A stretch of 8,734 bases of DNA, taken from assembly GCA_022564455.1 (NCBI GenBank), contig JADFLK010000069.1:1-8734 (forward strand), written 5' to 3'. The stretch comes from Bacteroidota bacterium. GTDB lineage: Bacteria; Bacteroidota; Rhodothermia; Rhodothermales; Rubricoccaceae. How positions within the stretch are numbered: the stretch's first letter is position 1; each line of letters opens with the position of its first letter. Shown piece after piece: positions 5,320 to 8,734 of this stretch. Below the pieces are notes generated by a model. That model had not been told where the DNA came from. It worked only from the letters and a program-made list of their open reading frames with translations, and did not search any database. A program made the position numbers and the translations under genes.

Positions 5320-6612
5320 ATGAGCCAAGGCCGCAAGGAGGGAATCGCCGACCAGGCCGGCTACTGGGAGCTTATCCGCACCAACGCTAACGTCCGGCGG
5401 TTGTGGTTCGGCGCGGTCATTTCGTTGTTCGGCGACTGGTTCAACACGCTGGCCATTTACCGAATCGTGCAGGACCAGACGGGGTCGCCGTTTGCGCTGG
5501 CCGTGGTGTTCCTCACCAAACTGCTGCCGCTGGCTCTGGCGTCGCCGCTCGCCGGTGTCCTGGTAGATCGGTGGGACCGCCGTAAGGTGATGATCGGTGC
5601 CGACTTGATCCGTGCGGTCCTGGTACTCGGGTTTCTACTTGTCCGGGACGCAGGTGATCTGTGGCTCCTGTACCTGCTGGCTTCCGCACAGATTGTGGTC
5701 AGCTCGGTTTTCATCCCCGCCAAGACGGCCTCGCTGCCCAACATCACCAAACCACGCGAGCTGCTTACGGCTAATGCGTTTCTTTCCGCCACGTGGTCCG
5801 TGATGCTGGCCGTGGGCGCGGCGGCAGGTGGCTTCGCCGTCGATCTCTTCGGCACGGACGTCGTGTTCGTGCTCGATAGCCTCACGTACCTCGTCAGTGC
5901 GTTCTTTATTGCGCGGATGGCCATCCCCCAAGAAAGAGACCAGGCACCGAAGAACGTCTCTGTGTTTCGTGCCGCCGGACGGCAGATTGTTGATGGATGG
6001 GGCTATCTGCGCGAGCATCCGCCGGTCATGCGCATGACGTGGGCAAAGGCGACGTGGGCGTTCGGCGGCGGGGCGCTCGTACTCTTCCTCGCCCTCCTCG
6101 GCGATACGCTCTTCCCCTCTGCCCAGACCACCGGCATCGGCGTGCTCTTCGCAGCGCGCGGGCTGGGCACGGGGATCGGCCCAGTCTTGGCACGGAACCT
6201 CTTTCCGGACGAGCGGAGATGGCCGCGCATTTTGGGCATGTGTGTTGCCGCTACAGGTGTGGGCTATATGGTTCTCTCGTTTACGGGGTGGATTCCCCTG
6301 ATTATCGCCCTTGTGATTTTCGCCCACGCAGCCAGCGGCGTCAACTGGGTACTCTCCACCACGCTGCTTCAGAAGCGTTCGGAGGACCGCTTTCGGGGGC
6401 GTGTCTTCGCCACGGACTGGTTCTTCGTGACCATCATCCAGAGTGGCTCGATTATCGTCGGCGCAGTGCTTTTAGAGGCCGGGCTGCCCCTCCGAACCGC
6501 CATCTTATTGTTTGGTGTCGTGCAGATCCTCAGTGGCCTGTTCTGGGTTGTCGTGGTGGCTCCTGCAGAGCGAGAGGGGCAGAGCGGGGAAGAGCGGATC
6601 GGCATTTGCTGA
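5320..6612 (+). CDS. MFS transporter (MFS_3 / EntS-like exporter)
   Basis: A 430-residue inner-membrane protein with about 12 hydrophobic segments, of full family length. The cytosolic N-terminus (YWELIRTNANVRRLW) leads into TM1 (about 28-48, ISLFGDWFNTLAIY). Motif A between TM2 and TM3 is clear (GVLVDRWDRRKVM, 79-91), and its degenerate second-half counterpart appears at QKRSEDRFRGRVFA (about 351-364). A cytosolic loop (about 202-235) separates the two halves. Proteins of this kind export small molecules using the proton gradient, but the substrate cannot be inferred. The ATG at 5320 follows the PIN stop by 7 nt with a weak AGG upstream. A short diverged copy of its 5' end lies before the toxin-antitoxin pair. 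Confidence 0.88.
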   Translation: MSQGRKEGIADQAGYWELIRTNANVRRLWFGAVISLFGDWFNTLAIYRIVQDQTGSPFALAVVFLTKLLPLALASPLAGVLVDRWDRRKVMIGADLIRAVLVLGFLLVRDAGDLWLLYLLASAQIVVSSVFIPAKTASLPNITKPRELLTANAFLSATWSVMLAVGAAAGGFAVDLFGTDVVFVLDSLTYLVSAFFIARMAIPQERDQAPKNVSVFRAAGRQIVDGWGYLREHPPVMRMTWAKATWAFGGGALVLFLALLGDTLFPSAQTTGIGVLFAARGLGTGIGPVLARNLFPDERRWPRILGMCVAATGVGYMVLSFTGWIPLIIALVIFAHAASGVNWVLSTTLLQKRSEDRFRGRVFATDWFFVTIIQSGSIIVGAVLLEAGLPLRTAILLFGVVQILSGLFWVVVVAPAEREGQSGEERIGIC

Positions 6613-6622
6613 GGAACTCAGG

Positions 6623-6642
6623 TGCTCCCACATGGGGGAGCA
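6623..6642. terminator. Hairpin between the MFS gene and the kinase (weak terminator candidate)
   Basis: TGCTCCC-ACATGG-GGGAGCA forms a perfect 7-bp stem 10 nt after the MFS stop. No T-run follows (ATACCCTC), so it could attenuate transcription or protect the mRNA 3' end rather than fully terminate. Confidence 0.35.
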
Positions 6643-6688
6643 ATACCCTCTTCAATCGCCCTGAAATCAAGCCTCGAATCCACCCTGC

Positions 6689-8710
6689 ATGGCCCCCAGA
6701 GCCGCTCCTGACCGTGCGCCGGCTTCCCCCGATGCAACGAATGCTACGCCTCTACGCACCCGCGTGGAGAATTTGCCCTTTGTTGTGATACGTGTGATGC
6801 GCGACGGTACGTTCTTGCACGTGGGGGAGCATGCCGAAGCGCTTACGGGCTACGACCGAGAAACCATCCTGCAGCCACGATTCGGCCGTACGCTCATCCA
6901 CCCCGACGACCGGGATGTGCTCACTCGAGCCCTCCGCCAAATTGGGCTGGACGGCCAGACGACGATTCGTGTCCAACTGATCTGCGCCGATGGTGCGACA
7001 CGCGACGTAGAGATCCACCTGACGGCATCGGGAGATGCGTTCGACGGCGTGGTGTACGATTTGAGTACCGAATCGGACCTGGCCGAAGGAATCCGTGTTC
7101 GTTCTCGCTACGACGAGGCAGAGCCTGCGCTTCGGAACGCGGCCCTGGCGAGCGCTGATGTATTGACCTTCCTGGAGGCGGCCGTTGCGCTTGTCGGCCG
7201 GGCTGCGGGAGCCGATCGGGCGCAGGTTCTTCTCGCCGGAGACGGCGAAACCCTGGTATCTGTTGCATTCTGGATGAAAGAGGGAGGCCGCCGTCCCGAG
7301 CCGATTGAACTCGACCCGGCATTGTGGCCGGAGCTCATTGCCGGGCGCGTAGTAAAGGTTTCGGCAGACGAAAGTTCGCCTGCCGAGGCGCTTATACGTG
7401 AAACAGGATGCACCGAAGTCATCCTCGTTCCCTTCCGCGACGACGGAGAGCGCGATGGCGCCTTCTTGTTGGAATCTGACACGCCGATGTCAACGTGGGG
7501 CACGTTCGAATCGCGCTCGCTCGCACGGCTGGCGCGTTTGTTCGAGACCCTCTGGGCGTGGATGGGCGCCGAAGCCCGCTACAGCAACACGCTGGCAGAT
7601 CTTGAGGATGGTCTGTTCAACTTTGGCTACGACGCAAACGGAGCGCGGCGCTATGCTCTGGTGGCCCCGCAGTTCGAAGCCATTACAGGTTGTGATGCCG
7701 GCGCGCTTCTGGCCGAAGGGGAAACGGAGCCGGGGCAACATTGGCGCGACCTCGTTCATGCGGACGATATCGCTGAGTTCGACAAGCACGAAGCCGCACT
7801 TCGTTCGGGTGAGCGAAGCCGGCTGGAATACCGCATTACTCGCCCCGACAACAATTCCGTACGCTGGTTGCGGGAAAGCGCAACGCCAAGCCTGAGCCCA
7901 AGCGGCCGCGCCGTGGTGGGCGGGCTTGTTTCCGATGTGACTGAGAGGAAGCATGCCGAAGCTTCGCTGTTGCAGGCCAAACAAGCGGCCGAGCAGGCCA
8001 GCCAGGCCAAAACGGTTTTCATGGCCACGATGAGCCACGAAATCCGCTCGCCGCTTGGCGCCATTCGCGGCTTTGCAGAACTACTAGGTGAGGAGGTGCG
8101 CGAGATGCAGGAGGCGGGCAATGCCCCGCCCGAGCAATTCGCAGAGTTCGCGGGCATTATTGCCGAGAACACCACGCGTGTACTTCACCTCGTCCACAAT
8201 CTGTTTGATCTTTCACGCCTCGAAGCCGGCACGTTGGATCTCCGACGTGTACCGGTGGAACTGCATGCTGCAATCGAGAGCGTGCTTTCCCGGTATCAGC
8301 CGGCCGCCGAAGAAAAGGGCCTTGCTGTCCGGTTTGAACGCGCGCAGGGCGACCCCGTTTTGCTGGGCGATCCGGAACGGCTGGAGCAAATTGTAGAGCA
8401 CCTCATCTCCAACGCGGTCAAGTTTACGGACGAAGGTTCCATCACCATTCGCACGAAGATTGATGGGTCCAAGGTGATTCTCCAGGTCGAGGACACGGGG
8501 ATCGGAATTGCGCCCGAGTACCTGGATGAGTTATTTGAACCGTTCTCGCAGGAAGATTACCGTCTGAACAGGGCCTACGAGGGCTCCGGGCTTGGCCTTG
8601 CCATCACACGAAAATTGTTGGAAGGGATGGACGCGATCATCCATGTAGACAGTGAGAAGGGCCGCGGAAGCTGCTTCGAGGTAACGTTCGAGGCGAGCCG
8701 AACTGAATGA
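6689..8710 (+). CDS. Cytosolic PAS-GAF-PAS sensor histidine kinase
   Basis: A 673-residue kinase with no membrane segment, so it probably senses an internal signal. A proline/alanine-rich start (1-20) is followed by PAS 1 (about 27-127, with LTGYDRETI and IHPDDR), a GAF-like domain (about 145-295), PAS 2 (about 303-420, with ITGCDAGAL, LVHADD and VSDVTERK) and an Ala/Gln-rich coiled linker (423-442). HisKA follows with phospho-acceptor H450 in FMATMSHEIRSPLGAIRGFA, then HATPase_c with N575 in the N box (LISNAVKFT), G1 DTGIGI (602-607), the F box LFEPFSQED and G2 GSGLGLAIT (632-640). All motifs needed for autophosphorylation are present. No receiver domain and no response regulator lie in the window, so the partner is unknown. 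The gene starts 76 nt after the MFS stop; the ATG at 6689 has no clear ribosome site. Bound ligands or cofactors cannot be deduced. Confidence 0.9.
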   Translation: MAPRAAPDRAPASPDATNATPLRTRVENLPFVVIRVMRDGTFLHVGEHAEALTGYDRETILQPRFGRTLIHPDDRDVLTRALRQIGLDGQTTIRVQLICADGATRDVEIHLTASGDAFDGVVYDLSTESDLAEGIRVRSRYDEAEPALRNAALASADVLTFLEAAVALVGRAAGADRAQVLLAGDGETLVSVAFWMKEGGRRPEPIELDPALWPELIAGRVVKVSADESSPAEALIRETGCTEVILVPFRDDGERDGAFLLESDTPMSTWGTFESRSLARLARLFETLWAWMGAEARYSNTLADLEDGLFNFGYDANGARRYALVAPQFEAITGCDAGALLAEGETEPGQHWRDLVHADDIAEFDKHEAALRSGERSRLEYRITRPDNNSVRWLRESATPSLSPSGRAVVGGLVSDVTERKHAEASLLQAKQAAEQASQAKTVFMATMSHEIRSPLGAIRGFAELLGEEVREMQEAGNAPPEQFAEFAGIIAENTTRVLHLVHNLFDLSRLEAGTLDLRRVPVELHAAIESVLSRYQPAAEEKGLAVRFERAQGDPVLLGDPERLEQIVEHLISNAVKFTDEGSITIRTKIDGSKVILQVEDTGIGIAPEYLDELFEPFSQEDYRLNRAYEGSGLGLAITRKLLEGMDAIIHVDSEKGRGSCFEVTFEASRTE

Positions 8711-8734
8711 GGGTGTGGTTGAATAGGGGCAAGG

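Overview
The window reads as an 8.7 kb piece of a moderately GC-rich Bacteroidota-type chromosome, most likely of the Rhodothermales/Salinibacter kind. The grounds are a Bacteroidetes-type tyrosine integrase with an Arm-binding N-terminus, the style of LysS and of the soluble PAS/GAF histidine kinase, and few clear Shine-Dalgarno sequences. The lineage is an inference from protein style only.

Layout. Positions 1-540 (minus strand) hold the N-terminal part of a phage/ICE-type tyrosine recombinase interrupted by an in-frame TAA; it runs off the left edge. Positions 590-810 look like the recombination site of that element: two near-identical 12-bp direct repeats (possible arm sites), a repeated 9-mer, a hairpin, and a tRNA 3'-end-like segment. 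The plus strand then carries a Rossmann/DUF2520 protein (1045-1980). A 600-bp gene-free stretch follows (1981-2606), built from MITE-like modules bounded by GAGGC(G/T)GTTGAA inverted repeats, joined by CTAA and containing strong palindromes. Next come lysS (2607-4185, one frameshift), a decayed small MreB-like gene (4188-4591), a short relic resembling the 5' end of the MFS gene (4595-4649), an AbrB-type antitoxin with a PIN toxin (4726-5312), an MFS exporter (5320-6612), and a cytosolic PAS-GAF-PAS histidine kinase (6689-8710).

How the parts relate. lysS, the MreB-like remnant, the toxin-antitoxin pair, the MFS gene and the kinase all read the same way, several with gaps below 10 nt or with a 4-nt overlap. 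The toxin-antitoxin pair sits between the MFS relic and the intact MFS gene, which suggests a local duplication or insertion event. Three genes in the left half (integrase, lysS, MreB-like) carry reading-frame lesions, so either this flank of a mobile element is decaying or the assembly has errors there.

I see no convincing new multi-gene system. The most unusual signals are a family of short perfect palindromes. One of them lies in frame inside lysS as an apparent 7-residue insertion (similar in kind to Rickettsia palindromic elements), and others lie in the DUF2520 3' end, the MITE-like modules and the att-like region.
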